This document shows positions 1-10,115 of a DNA stretch of 64,000 nt, piece by piece. Both the position numbers and the translations under genes were made by a program. The notes beneath the pieces were generated by a model. That model was not told where the DNA came from. It did not search any database and saw only the letters and a program-made list of their open reading frames with translations. The DNA comes from Myxococcales bacterium (lineage in GTDB: Bacteria > Myxococcota > Myxococcia > Myxococcales > Myxococcaceae): positions 62,001-126,000 of the forward strand of contig JADLDB010000179.1 of NCBI GenBank assembly GCA_020846875.1. The letters run 5' to 3'. Within the stretch, counting starts at the first letter, position 1. The number at the start of each line of letters is the position of its first letter.

Positions 1-1
1 C

Positions 2-571
2 GGCGGTGGCGGTGGCGGCCCGGGGAGCGACGGCGGGACGGACGCCGGCTGCACCGAGGCGGGGAAGAGCCCGGCCAACCTGGTGCAGAACCATGCGTTC
101 GAGTGTGGCGGGGCGTCGGTGGCCGAGTGGGCCGCGGTGTACGGCACGCTGGAGTTTCCGGCGGGTGAAGGGCGGAGCGGGACGCGCGCGGCGAAGTTGA
201 CCTGCGACTCGGGCGGGGCGCGCTTCACCTACGTGCCGGCGCTGGTGGCCGACGGAGGACAGAAGACGTACTGCGTCACCGCCTGGGCGAAGGGGACGGC
301 GCCGTACATGCGGATTCGGGTGCTGCGGGACGAGGGCGGCGGGGGCTTCACCAACTTCGAGTTCAACTCGCCGGTGCCGGGGAGTTGGGAGCGGGTACCG
401 CCGAGCATCACGCTGCAGGTGCCCAACGCGGGGAGCGCGAAGCTGCAGTTGGTGTTCGAGCTGCAGACGACCCGGGGTGACGGGCAGAACGCCAGGCCAG
501 GGGACGTGCTGTACGTGGATGACGTGGATGCGTGGGAGTCTGCGTCGGGCCGGTGTGACGAAGTGAGGTGA
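2..571 (+). CDS. Surface lipoprotein C-terminal part with carbohydrate-binding-like domain (5' partial)
   Basis: The 5' end lies outside the window; the frame is open from the first bases and closes with TGA. The visible 189 residues begin with a Gly-rich run and an Asp/Gly segment, the flexible linker typical behind the lipobox of myxobacterial surface lipoproteins. A beta-rich domain of about 150 residues follows, opening with NLVQNHAFE and closing with a VDDVDAW strand. That pattern resembles CBM4/9-like jelly-roll carbohydrate-binding modules. No catalytic domain is visible, so a ligand-binding or adhesion role is inferred. A GTG at position 83 could be taken for a start, but the in-frame linker upstream of it argues that the gene continues to the left. 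Confidence 0.6.
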   Translation, partial: GGGGGGPGSDGGTDAGCTEAGKSPANLVQNHAFECGGASVAEWAAVYGTLEFPAGEGRSGTRAAKLTCDSGGARFTYVPALVADGGQKTYCVTAWAKGTAPYMRIRVLRDEGGGGFTNFEFNSPVPGSWERVPPSITLQVPNAGSAKLQLVFELQTTRGDGQNARPGDVLYVDDVDAWESASGRCDEVR

Positions 572-669
572 CGGCGGCCTCGAGGGAGCGGTGCGGGCGA
601 TGGGGTCGCTCACCCTGCCGAAAAGCCGCCAGCCCCTCGCCCCATCGGCGGGTCCTCAGGGCGCGAAGT

Positions 670-735
670 GGAGCACCAAAGTTGCTGCCTCCAGGGGGGG
701 ACGGGGGTCTCCCAGCAGAGCACCAAAGTTGCTGA
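670..735 (+). repeat. 66 bp repeat element, left copy
   Basis: This element has two copies of the 16 bp sequence GAGCACCAAAGTTGCT (first copy complete, second copy at its right end) separated by a G-rich spacer containing GGGGGTCTCCCAGC. A second element with the same architecture lies about 360 bp to the right in inverted orientation; by eye about 59 of 66 positions match. It sits in the gene-free stretch between the lipoprotein and the MarR-like gene. Confidence 0.8.
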
Positions 736-893
736 CTCGCGCCTCAGTGGACACTCCTGACGCTCCACCACCTTCATCCTCCGAGCACTCCGTCGCCCCG
801 GACGTCCTCCACCGGCGCCGCAAACCCAGCCGTTCCGCCCGCCCCGCGGCCCGACCTTTCCGACGGCCGCGGCGCGGACCATCTGCTCTTCCC

Positions 894-1090
894 TCAAGGT
901 GTCGCCAGGCCCTGGGCTGTGATTTCCAACGGCAGCTCCTCGTCCTTCGTCACGTTGACGAGGTGCTCCCGGAAGCGCTCGAGCGACGGGCCCACCGAGC
1001 GCGCCTGACGGGAGCCTTGGGGTCTGGACCGAGAGGGGGAGCCGGCTTCGGGGTGGCACGTGGTGGTCAGTTCAGCGGCGGAAGCAGTGG
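894..1090 (-). pseudogene. C-terminal remnant of an unidentified protein
   Basis: On the minus strand one frame gives a plausible protein-like tail containing SVGPSLERFREHLVNVTKDE and ending ITAQGLATP before a TGA. Composition and codon choice look like the end of a real protein. There is no convincing start codon, and upstream the frame runs straight into the right-hand repeat element. It therefore looks like the last 50-60 codons of a gene whose front was removed when the repeats were inserted. Family not recognised; this could also be a chance open frame in high-GC DNA. Confidence 0.3.
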
Positions 1091-1732
1091 GAGCAACTTT
1101 GGTGCTCCGCTGGGAGACCCCCGGCCCCCCCCGGAGTTGTCAACTTTGGTGCTCCCCTCGACGCCTGCCCCTGGGAACCTGGCGTGCGAGTCGAGGGGCT
1201 GGTCGAGCTGGGCAGCGCCGTCAGCCCCTTCCGTGGCCAGCTCCTTCAAGGAAGGCCTCCCATCCATCCGCACCTCGGCGTGCCGTACCGAATACGGCAC
1301 CGTCACGCCATTTACCCACGCGCCGTCCTGCGGACGATTCACCAGCACCGCGACGACGCGCATCAGGTCGGCCTCGAGCCGCGGGACGTCGACTCGCCGC
1401 CCCATCATGCTCACCCACTCATCGAACACGGCGCGCAAGCGCTGCCCGCGCTGGTGTCCTTGCTGGGTGAGCGACCACCGCAGCGCGTTCGTCCCGTGGC
1501 CCACGCCCTCGACCAGCCCACGCGCCTCCAACCCCTGGAGCGCCCGATGCAACTGCTGCCGCGCCCGGCCCGACTGCACGCCGAGCCAGCTCGCGCCCAC
1601 CGGCTCGTTCGCCTCGACCATCAACATGAACGCCCACAGCTCCTGCTGTGACAGCTCCCACGCGCGGGCGACCCGCGCAAGCACGGCGTCCATGGCGGTG
1701 AGCGACTGCCTCGCTGAGATGAAGAGGTGCAT
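1067..1732 (-). CDS. MarR-like winged-helix transcriptional regulator
   Basis: This is a 221-residue protein whose first ~100 residues fit a winged helix-turn-helix of the MarR type: a helix with LSQQELWAFMLMVE, a recognition-helix region GRARQQLHRALQGLEARGLVE, and a wing ending in SLTQQGHQRGQRL. This predicts a DNA-binding repressor or activator acting as a dimer; the ligand is unknown. The ATG is preceded by a strong GAGGGGGA ribosome-binding site. The last ~29 residues (from about 193) are encoded by the right-hand 66 bp repeat and sequence beyond it, so the original C-terminus has probably been replaced. The gene points away from the beta-barrel gene only by strand spacing; both are on the minus strand with 61 bp between them. 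Confidence 0.6.
   Translation of the reverse strand: MHLFISARQSLTAMDAVLARVARAWELSQQELWAFMLMVEANEPVGASWLGVQSGRARQQLHRALQGLEARGLVEGVGHGTNALRWSLTQQGHQRGQRLRAVFDEWVSMMGRRVDVPRLEADLMRVVAVLVNRPQDGAWVNGVTVPYSVRHAEVRMDGRPSLKELATEGADGAAQLDQPLDSHARFPGAGVEGSTKVDNSGGGRGSPSGAPKLLPLLPPLN
1092..1157 (-). repeat. 66 bp repeat element, right copy (inverted)
   Basis: This is the inverted counterpart of the left element, with the same 15-16 bp terminal motif twice (CAACTTTGGTGCTC on the plus strand) and the same G-rich core. It overlaps the 3' end of the MarR-like gene and supplies coding sequence for its tail. The two elements bracket about 360 bp that holds only a gene remnant, like the terminal repeats of a small non-autonomous mobile element. 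Confidence 0.8.
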
Positions 1733-1793
1733 TCCCCCTCATCTCATACGGGTCTGACATCCAACGGCCGCACGGCCGCGGAGCGGCTACCGC

Positions 1794-2402
1794 CTACAGG
1801 TACGCCTGCACGCCGGCGTGGAACTCGACGCGGCCGCTGGGCGCGATGCCCCGCCAGTAGTCGGTGAAGTAATACGTGTAGTCCGCGCCCACCACGAGCG
1901 CGACCCGCGAGGCGATGGGCTGCACGTAGGCCGCGCCGGCCAGAATGCCCACGCCCGCCTGCGGCACCAGAGGAATCGGCACCCCGAAGCGCAGCTGGAG
2001 TTGGTCGATCGGCCGCCACCGCGCGCCCGGCGTAATCTCGAACAGCGAGACCGCCACGGGGCTCGGCGAGAAGCGAATGGTCAGGCGCGCGTCGATGTCC
2101 AGCGAGAGCCGGGGGAGGATGAGGTACCCGACGCCACCATTAATCCCCAGCCCGATGTACGCGCCCGTCGAGGTCCCGCCGAGGTTCACCGCCCCGCTGA
2201 AGTCGAAGGTGACGCCCCCGCGCACCACGAACTTCGACTTGTCGATGATGGAGGCGTGGGTCTCCTCCTTCGTCTCCGCGGCAGGCGCGGGCGGCGTGCC
2301 CTCGGCCGGAGGAGACTCCACCGGCGTCGGCGTGACGGGCGTCATCTGCGCCAGGGACAACGACGAGCACAACCCCACCGCCACCGCGAGCACGTTTCTC
2401 AT
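1794..2402 (-). CDS. Outer-membrane beta-barrel-like protein
   Basis: This 202-residue protein has an N-terminal signal peptide (MRNVLAVAVGLCSSLSLAQ), then a Pro/Glu-rich low-complexity stretch to about residue 55. After that come alternating hydrophobic strands (for example ARLTIRF, VALVVGADYTYYF) ending in an aromatic/hydrophobic C-terminus, VQAYL, as in small outer-membrane barrels. No enzyme motif is present. The start chosen is the ATG that places the signal peptide first; an in-frame upstream extension is Arg-rich and unlikely. It follows the Skp-like gene by 34 bp on the same strand, which suits a chaperone-substrate operon for envelope proteins. Confidence 0.6.
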   Translation of the reverse strand: MRNVLAVAVGLCSSLSLAQMTPVTPTPVESPPAEGTPPAPAAETKEETHASIIDKSKFVVRGGVTFDFSGAVNLGGTSTGAYIGLGINGGVGYLILPRLSLDIDARLTIRFSPSPVAVSLFEITPGARWRPIDQLQLRFGVPIPLVPQAGVGILAGAAYVQPIASRVALVVGADYTYYFTDYWRGIAPSGRVEFHAGVQAYL

Positions 2403-2436
2403 GGCGGGGCACTCTGTCACCGCCCAGCGGGAGCTG

Positions 2437-2982
2437 CTACTTCTTCGGCGCGGGCGCGGCCGCACCCTTGTCGCCGCTCTTGTGCTGCGCGTTGTACATG
2501 CGGATGAGCTCGTTGGTCAGGTCCAGCGACGGCGGCGCCCAGGCCAGCCCCGAGCTCGAGCGGTCGAACACCATCGTCAGCCCCTCGCGCTGGGCGATCT
2601 GCCCCAGCAACTGCTCCAGCTTGGGGAAGATGGTGGCCAGCTCCTTGCGCTCACCGTCGGCGACTTCTGCCCGCAGCTTCTCGGCCCGCTGCGCGAAGTC
2701 GAACGTCTTCTTCTGCAGCTCCATCTCCTTCGCGTCGCGCGCCTTCTCGTCCATCATCGAGCGCTGCTTCTGGAAGGCCTCCACCTCGGCCTTGATGGCC
2801 GCCTGCTCCGCCTCGAAGGCCTTCTGCTTCTGGTCCGCCATCCTCTGCAGGCGGGCCTTGGCGGCCTTGCCTTCCTCCACCTCCATCACCGCACGCTGGA
2901 TGTCCACGTACGCTGCCTTGAAGTCCGCGGCGTGGGCGGCCGAGGCGACGAGCAACGCGGCGGCGATGAGCGACTTCGACAT
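2437..2982 (-). CDS. Skp/OmpH family periplasmic chaperone
   Basis: This 181-residue protein has a cleavable signal peptide (about 18 residues, ending AAHA). The Skp/OmpH pattern follows: a first strand AAYVDIQRAVMEVEEGK, a long charged coiled coil (about residues 36-125, rich in K/E/Q and Met), and a closing segment with GLTMVFDRSSSG. Skp trimers hold unfolded outer-membrane proteins in the periplasm. A Lys/Ala/Pro tail ends the protein. Length matches the family. It lies directly upstream of a predicted barrel protein on the same strand. Skp-like proteins are abundant in myxobacteria, so I do not assign the symbol firmly. Confidence 0.85.
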   Translation of the reverse strand: MSKSLIAAALLVASAAHAADFKAAYVDIQRAVMEVEEGKAAKARLQRMADQKQKAFEAEQAAIKAEVEAFQKQRSMMDEKARDAKEMELQKKTFDFAQRAEKLRAEVADGERKELATIFPKLEQLLGQIAQREGLTMVFDRSSSGLAWAPPSLDLTNELIRMYNAQHKSGDKGAAAPAPKK

Positions 2983-3069
2983 GACGGTGTCCCTTTCGTT
3001 CCCTCCGGTGGTGGCACCGGGGCTTTTCCGCGGCGGCCCTTACCGCCTGTCGGCGCCAGACGGAAGCAC

Positions 3070-3091
3070 CCTTTCGCTTGTTCAGCGAAGG
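3070..3091 (-). terminator. Hairpin after the malic enzyme gene
   Basis: Just past the malic enzyme stop codon the minus strand reads CCTTCGCT, a 5-base loop, and AGCGAAAGG: an 8 bp stem with one bulged base. No T-tract follows, so it may be a Rho-assisted or weak terminator, or an mRNA-stabilising hairpin. Confidence 0.4.
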
Positions 3092-3096
3092 CGTCG

Positions 3097-5391
<2,295 letters not shown>

Positions 5392-5551
5392 GGTGGAGCC
5401 ACCGTGCTCCTGCCGCGCGCGCTCGTCGAGGAGAAAGCGCCCCTCGCCATCAGCGCAGGTGATGAGTGGGGTCCGCCTGCGACGCTCGGTGGCTGCCGTG
5501 ACGCGGGCTGGGCGTCGCCTCGAGCCGCAGTCGGTGGAACGTCGGCTCGCG

Positions 5552-6508
5552 TCAGGGCATCGCGGCGGGCCGAGCCTCGACCGAGGCTGGCCAGGAGACG
5601 TGGGTGAGTTCTTCCGAAGCGCCCCACAGGCGCCCCGCCACCTCCTCGTCCTTCGACGCCTTGTTGGAGTCCACCCGCTTCGGCCAGCCGAAAAACTCGA
5701 GGAGGCCGTCAGGCCCGTAGTACTCGCCGCCGCGCGCCTCGGGGCTGGTGGCCGCGTACAACTGTGGCAGCGCCCCCTGTTCGGGCGACATGCCCAGGAG
5801 CGCATTGCCCGCCTTCATCAGCCAGGCGCCGAGGCGCGAGCCGGTGAGGCGAGGCCCCACGCCCTGGAGGTTGGTGGCCGCGTAGCCCGGGTGCGCCGCC
5901 AGCGACAGCGTCTTGCAGCCAGAGGCGCGCAGCCGGCGCTCCAGCTCGTACGCGAAGAGGAGGTTGGCCAGCTTCGCCTGGCAGTAGGCGGCCCACGGGG
6001 CGTAGCGGCGCTCGCCCATCAAGTCGTCGAAGGCGACGCGGCCCCAGCGGTGGGCGTTGGAGGCGACGGTGACGACGCGCGGGGCCGGCGCCGCCTCCAG
6101 TGCGGGCAACAGCCGCAGCGTCAGCGCGAAGTGCCCCAGGTGGTTGGTGCCCAGTTGCGTCTCGAAGCCGTCCTTCGTCAGCGCGCGGGGCAGCGCCATG
6201 ACGCCGGCGTTGTTCACCAGCGCGTCGAGGCGCGGGTGCTGCGCACGGACTTCGGCGGCGAAGCGGGCCACCGACGCGAGCGAGGCGAGGTCCAGCGCGC
6301 GCACCTCCAGCCTCGCGGCGGGGACGGCCGCCTTCACCGTGGCCACCGCGGCCTCGGCCCGGCCCTCGTCGCGGCAGCCCATCACCACCGTGGCGCCCTT
6401 CGCCGCCAGCGCCTGCGTGGAGGCCAGCCCCAGCCCCGAGTTGGCGCCCGTCACCACCATCACCTTGCCGGTTTGGTCCGGCATTTCCGCTTCCGTCCAG
6501 CGCGCCAT
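5552..6508 (-). CDS. Short-chain dehydrogenase/reductase, retinol-dehydrogenase-like
   Basis: This 318-residue Rossmann-fold NAD(P)-dependent oxidoreductase has the cofactor motif TGANSGLG (about 20-27), an NNAG motif (LVNNAGVM), an active-site serine in VASNAH and the catalytic pair YCQAK. The overall pattern, including [16 protein letters not shown] and [13 protein letters not shown], resembles the WWOX/retinol-dehydrogenase-like branch of SDRs. The substrate cannot be told from sequence. The start is uncertain: Met at 6508 is used. An internal ATG before PDQTGK has a better GGAAGCGGAA site upstream, and another lies at 6523. It is divergent from the BrkB-like gene. Confidence 0.85.
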   Translation of the reverse strand: MARWTEAEMPDQTGKVMVVTGANSGLGLASTQALAAKGATVVMGCRDEGRAEAAVATVKAAVPAARLEVRALDLASLASVARFAAEVRAQHPRLDALVNNAGVMALPRALTKDGFETQLGTNHLGHFALTLRLLPALEAAPAPRVVTVASNAHRWGRVAFDDLMGERRYAPWAAYCQAKLANLLFAYELERRLRASGCKTLSLAAHPGYAATNLQGVGPRLTGSRLGAWLMKAGNALLGMSPEQGALPQLYAATSPEARGGEYYGPDGLLEFFGWPKRVDSNKASKDEEVAGRLWGASEELTHVSWPASVEARPAAMP

Positions 6509-6597
6509 GGAGCGCCGACTCATGCGACGGGTGGCGCGGCGACGCAACAGAATCGCGCGCGGGCGACGCGTTTGGTGACAAGTTCTTCGGTTGGGAC

Positions 6598-7440
6598 ATG
6601 GAGCGCCAGGACGAGAGCGCGAAGGCGGTGCTGCGCCGGGTGGCGGGCCGCGTCTTCTTCGGCCCGGTGCTGGACTACGGCGCGCAGCTGGCCTTCTACG
6701 CGGTGCTGTCGCTGGTGCCCTTCCTGGTGGTGCTGACGTCGGTGGCGGCCTTCGTGCCCAGCGCGGACACGGTGCAGCGGTTGCTCGCGCGGGCGCAGAC
6801 GGTCATGCCCGAGGAGGCGTACCGGTTGGTGGCGCGGGTGGTGGGCGACGTGGTGGAGGGCCGCAGCGCCACCCTCTTCACCCTGGGCCTGTTCACCGCG
6901 CTGTGGAGCGCCTCCCGCGCGGCCAACGCCCTGCGCAAGGGCCTCAACGCCGCGCACGGGGTGGACGACGGGCGCTCCTGGGCGCGCAGGCAGGTGGTGG
7001 CCATCGCCTTCACGGTGGGTGGCGCGGCGCTGCTCGTCTCTTCGGTGAGCGCGACGCTGGTGGGCGGGCGCGCGGTGGAGGCGGTGGCTGGGGCGCTGGG
7101 CGTGGGCGTCGCGCAGGAGGTGCAGGCCTGGGGCCTGGTGCGCTGGCCGCTGGCGGTGCTGTCGGTGGGCGCGCTGGCGGCGCTCTGCTTCCGGGTGCTG
7201 CCGGACCTTCGCCCGAGGCCGCGGGCGGTGGCGTGGGGGGCGCTGGTGGCGACGGGGCTGTTCCTCGCCAGCGGGCTGGGCCTGTCCTTCTACACGCGGC
7301 ACTTCGCCCGCTACGGCCTCACCTACGGCTCGCTGGCGGGCGGCGTGGTGCTGCTGCTGTGGGCGTGGCTGTCGGCCATCGCCTTCCTGGTGGGCGGCGA
7401 GGTGACGGCGTGTTTCCCCGGCGCCCGGCCACGAAGGTGA
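6598..7440 (+). CDS. YihY/BrkB family inner-membrane protein
   Basis: This 280-residue integral membrane protein has about six hydrophobic segments: LAFYAVLSLVPFLVVLTSVA, LFTLGLFTALWSASRAANAL, IAFTVGGAALLVSSVSATLV, WPLAVLSVGALAALCF, AVAWGALVATGLFLASGLG and GVVLLLWAWLSAIAFLVGGE. The AFYAVLSLVPFL start, YGSLAGGVVLLLWAW and GGEV signature near the end are the hallmarks of the YihY/BrkB family (once mis-annotated as ribonuclease BN). Function in bacteria is poorly defined; envelope transport is assumed. It stands alone on the plus strand between minus-strand genes and ends 19 bp before the stop of the convergent small zinc-ribbon gene. Confidence 0.85.
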   Translation: MERQDESAKAVLRRVAGRVFFGPVLDYGAQLAFYAVLSLVPFLVVLTSVAAFVPSADTVQRLLARAQTVMPEEAYRLVARVVGDVVEGRSATLFTLGLFTALWSASRAANALRKGLNAAHGVDDGRSWARRQVVAIAFTVGGAALLVSSVSATLVGGRAVEAVAGALGVGVAQEVQAWGLVRWPLAVLSVGALAALCFRVLPDLRPRPRAVAWGALVATGLFLASGLGLSFYTRHFARYGLTYGSLAGGVVLLLWAWLSAIAFLVGGEVTACFPGARPRR

Positions 7441-7459
7441 GGCTGGGGCGGGACCGCGC

Positions 7460-7681
7460 TCAGACGCTCAGCGTCGGGTCATCGATGTCGAGGGGCCCCT
7501 GCGGCGGCCCAAGAGGGATGGCGCACTGGTCGCACATCCAGAAGCCAAGCAGCATGCCGTTCTCGCCGGTGGCGGTGTAGGTGGAGCCGGGCAGGTCGGG
7601 CGCCTCTTCCTTCTTGCAGACGAGACAGGCGACGGCGGCAGGGGCCTTCTTCTCGGGGGACTTCTTCTTCTTCGCGGCCAT
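7460..7681 (-). CDS. Small zinc-ribbon-like hypothetical protein
   Basis: This 73-residue protein has a Lys-rich start (MAAKKKKSPEKK) and two CxxC pairs, CLVC and CDQC, about 30 residues apart, which would suit a structural zinc site. The middle is neutral with GENGMLLGFWMCDQC; the acidic C-terminus is DIDDPTLSV. The gene begins 18 bp after the lytic transglycosylase-C39 gene on the same strand, with an AAGGAGA ribosome-binding site just after that gene's stop, so the two are probably co-transcribed. The function is not recognised. Confidence 0.65.
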   Translation of the reverse strand: MAAKKKKSPEKKAPAAVACLVCKKEEAPDLPGSTYTATGENGMLLGFWMCDQCAIPLGPPQGPLDIDDPTLSV

Positions 7682-7699
7682 GGGGCGTCAGTCTCCTTC

Positions 7700-9082
7700 T
7701 CAGCCCACCGAGATGCACCACCCGCCGTTGGGGTTGGAGCGGATGAAGTGGGCCATCTGCGCGGGGGTGATGGTGCGCACGTTCTGGTCCGCCGGGTCGC
7801 GCACGATGAAGTTGCCGCGCTCGTCGAGGCCGGCGACGGTGACGTAGTGGCCCGAGGTGCGGGCCTCGTTCTGGTGCGGCGGCATGGCGTGGTAGTCGCC
7901 GTTGGCCACCAGCAGCTTGCCGGCGCGCAGTTGCTCCTTCATCCACTCCACGTTGGGGCCGGGGCCCTTCACGGTGGCCTGCTTCCCGATGGCCCGCGCC
8001 ATGGCGACGATGCCGTTGACGGAGGTGCCGTTGCTGCCTGTGCCGCCGAACTTGCCCAGGTGGTTGATGAGCTGCGCGTCGGCCATGTTCCCGCCGTAGC
8101 CGAAGGCGCGCGCCACCATGGCCATCGAGGTGGGGCCGCAGTTGGCCGCGCCGTTCCAGTAGCCGCGCTCGGCGCCCACCGGCCGGTACTGGTTGATGTA
8201 CGGAACCTTGTAGTTGCCGACGGACGGCTTGTCGTCGTCCACCTGCTGCACGGGCGGCGGCTGCACCGACACCGGCGGCTTCTGCGAGGGCGTGAAGTGC
8301 GAGCCGCCGATGGCCGGCAGGCGGATGGTGTCGCCCGCGTAGATGAGGTTGGGGTTGGTGATCTTCGGGTTGAGGGCCTGAATCTGGTGAATGATGTCCC
8401 AGTGCGAGCCCTTCATCCCCTGGGCCTTCAAGCGGCTGGCGATGGCCCACAGCGTGTCGCCGCGCTGGATGTGGTAGCTCTCTCCGGCGGCCACGGCGCC
8501 TGACGGCGGCGCTGCCGGCTGCGTCCTCGGCGGCTGCTGCGACGGCGTGGACGGGCCAGAGGGCGGCACCTCGGCGCCCGGCGGCGTGCGGCCTCCCGGG
8601 AAGAGCCTGGCGATGTGCGCGCGGATGAGCGACTCGTAGTGCCGGCCGCGGGAGTCATTCATCGCCCCCGGCCCCCGGTGCCACGCGCGCGCCGCGGCGA
8701 AGGCGCTGCCGTACTGGCGGCTCATCTCGCCCAGCTTCTTCGCCAGGTACTCAATCTGCTTCTCCGGCGGGATGGTGGCGGCGCTGGAGCCGCGGCCCAC
8801 GCGCGTGCCGCTCCAGCGCTCGAAGTCGGGGAGCAGCCCGTTGTCGTCGAGGCCGATGAGGCCGTGCCCGGTGCCGTCGCGGTGCACCTGGAAGTTCTTG
8901 AAGCCGGACTCCTGCATGAGGATGCCCGCCATCACGTGCGGATCCGCCCCGTACTGCCGCGCGTACTGCTCGATGTACGGCCAGCACTGCTCGAAGGACA
9001 GCTGGGCGTTGCGGGCCTGGTTGAGCGGCGCGGCGACGCGGGACGAGACCTGCTGCTGGCGGACCGGCGAGATGGAAGTCAT
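7700..9082 (-). CDS. Fusion of lytic transglycosylase, LysM and C39-like cysteine peptidase
   Basis: This 460-residue protein has three recognisable parts. Residues ~30-160 resemble an SLT lysozyme-like domain: YGADPHVMAGILMQESGF with Glu58 as the likely acid, then GHGLIGLDD. After a Pro-rich linker, residues ~200-260 form a LysM peptidoglycan-binding module (YHIQRGDTLWAIAS, ending GDTIRLPAI). Residues ~300-460 form a papain-like C39-type domain with Cys in NCGPTSMAM (~313), His in GHYVTVAGLD (~411) and Asp in IVRDPAD. It would cut glycan strands and probably peptides at the cell wall. No signal peptide is visible, so export would need another route. The first Met is used. Confidence 0.85.
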   Translation of the reverse strand: MTSISPVRQQQVSSRVAAPLNQARNAQLSFEQCWPYIEQYARQYGADPHVMAGILMQESGFKNFQVHRDGTGHGLIGLDDNGLLPDFERWSGTRVGRGSSAATIPPEKQIEYLAKKLGEMSRQYGSAFAAARAWHRGPGAMNDSRGRHYESLIRAHIARLFPGGRTPPGAEVPPSGPSTPSQQPPRTQPAAPPSGAVAAGESYHIQRGDTLWAIASRLKAQGMKGSHWDIIHQIQALNPKITNPNLIYAGDTIRLPAIGGSHFTPSQKPPVSVQPPPVQQVDDDKPSVGNYKVPYINQYRPVGAERGYWNGAANCGPTSMAMVARAFGYGGNMADAQLINHLGKFGGTGSNGTSVNGIVAMARAIGKQATVKGPGPNVEWMKEQLRAGKLLVANGDYHAMPPHQNEARTSGHYVTVAGLDERGNFIVRDPADQNVRTITPAQMAHFIRSNPNGGWCISVG

Positions 9083-9238
9083 ACGGGGATTGTCCGGAGG
9101 AGGAAGGAGACGTTTCGGCCCGGTGGATCAGCGGCTTACGGGACAGGCACCGGGGGAAAAGCGGAGCGAAATTCGGACGGACTGTCCAGCGCGTTGACAA
9201 GGCGTGTCTGCCCGGGTCCGTGGCGGAGCTGCCGGGCC

Positions 9239-10060
9239 TCAAGGGGAAAGAAAGGCTGTCACCTCGTCCAGCACGCGCGGGCACTGGGAATCGAGCACCA
9301 CGAGGTGGTCCGAGTCCTCGAGCTCGACCAGGCGCTTCTCGCCGCGCAGGCCGTCGTGCAGTCGTCGGGCCCCCGACGGGTCCACCACCGTGTCCTTCGC
9401 GCCCTGAAGGAGCAGCGTCGGGGCGGTGACACGCCCCACGTCGGTGAGGACGTGCCGGGCCAGCACCTTCGCGCTGCGCGCCGCGTCCAGGTTCATCGTC
9501 TGAAAGGGCAATACCGCGCTCACCTCGGCGCGGCGGCGTGCGTCGCGCAGCGGGGGAGGACGCCTCGGCACCTGAGAGAGCCACGCGAAGCCGTCCAACA
9601 GCGCCTCAGGCCGCCACGGCAGGAGCGCCGGCTTGAAGATGTCCACGAAGGGCGCCAGCAACACGAGGCGGCCGGTGAGAGGACGCAACTCGGCCACGCG
9701 CAGCGCCACCATCGCTCCGGTGGAGAAGCCGATGAGGTGCACCACGGGCAGGCCGGCGTGGCTCGAGCTGCCGCCTCCCGCGACAGGGGGGGCTCGGCCT
9801 CCGGAGGCCTCCTGCGCGAGCGCGTCGACCTCGGCGTCCACCGCCGCCACCCAGTCCTCGTGGCGCGAGGCGGGCATCCACCGCGACGGCGCCGTGTGTC
9901 CCGGAAGGTGCAGCGCGCGCACGGTGAAGCCGAGCCGCGCGTGCAGCGCCTCGCCCAGCCACTGCAGCTCATAGGTGCCGCCGCCCAGGCCGTGCACCAG
10001 CAGCACCGACGCACCGCGACCCGGCAGCGTGAAGCACTCGTTCCCCAGCGGCCGACTCAT
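9239..10060 (-). CDS. Alpha/beta hydrolase (carboxylesterase/monoacylglycerol-lipase-like)
   Basis: This 273-residue alpha/beta-hydrolase fold protein has an oxyanion-hole motif HGLGGGTYE (23-31) and a nucleophile elbow GFSTG with Ser113. The acid is Asp223 in LQGAKDTVVD and the catalytic His is His252 in EDSDHLVVLD. The triad is therefore complete. The pattern HGLGG plus SDH resembles Est30-type carboxylesterases and lysophospholipases. No signal peptide is seen, so it is probably cytoplasmic. It stands between the peptidase fusion and the metallophosphoesterase, all on the minus strand, with gaps too wide to insist on an operon. Confidence 0.85.
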   Translation of the reverse strand: MSRPLGNECFTLPGRGASVLLVHGLGGGTYELQWLGEALHARLGFTVRALHLPGHTAPSRWMPASRHEDWVAAVDAEVDALAQEASGGRAPPVAGGGSSSHAGLPVVHLIGFSTGAMVALRVAELRPLTGRLVLLAPFVDIFKPALLPWRPEALLDGFAWLSQVPRRPPPLRDARRRAEVSAVLPFQTMNLDAARSAKVLARHVLTDVGRVTAPTLLLQGAKDTVVDPSGARRLHDGLRGEKRLVELEDSDHLVVLDSQCPRVLDEVTAFLSP

Positions 10061-10115
10061 CGACGGGCCTTACCTCTCCGGACGTCCTCGACTCGCTTCC
10101 GCGGGGTGCTGGGCC

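Noticed and set aside
591-1757. A 388-codon plus-strand frame spanning both 66 bp repeats
   Set aside because: Ser/Arg/Pro-rich translation, no ribosome-binding site, and it runs antisense through the MarR-like gene.
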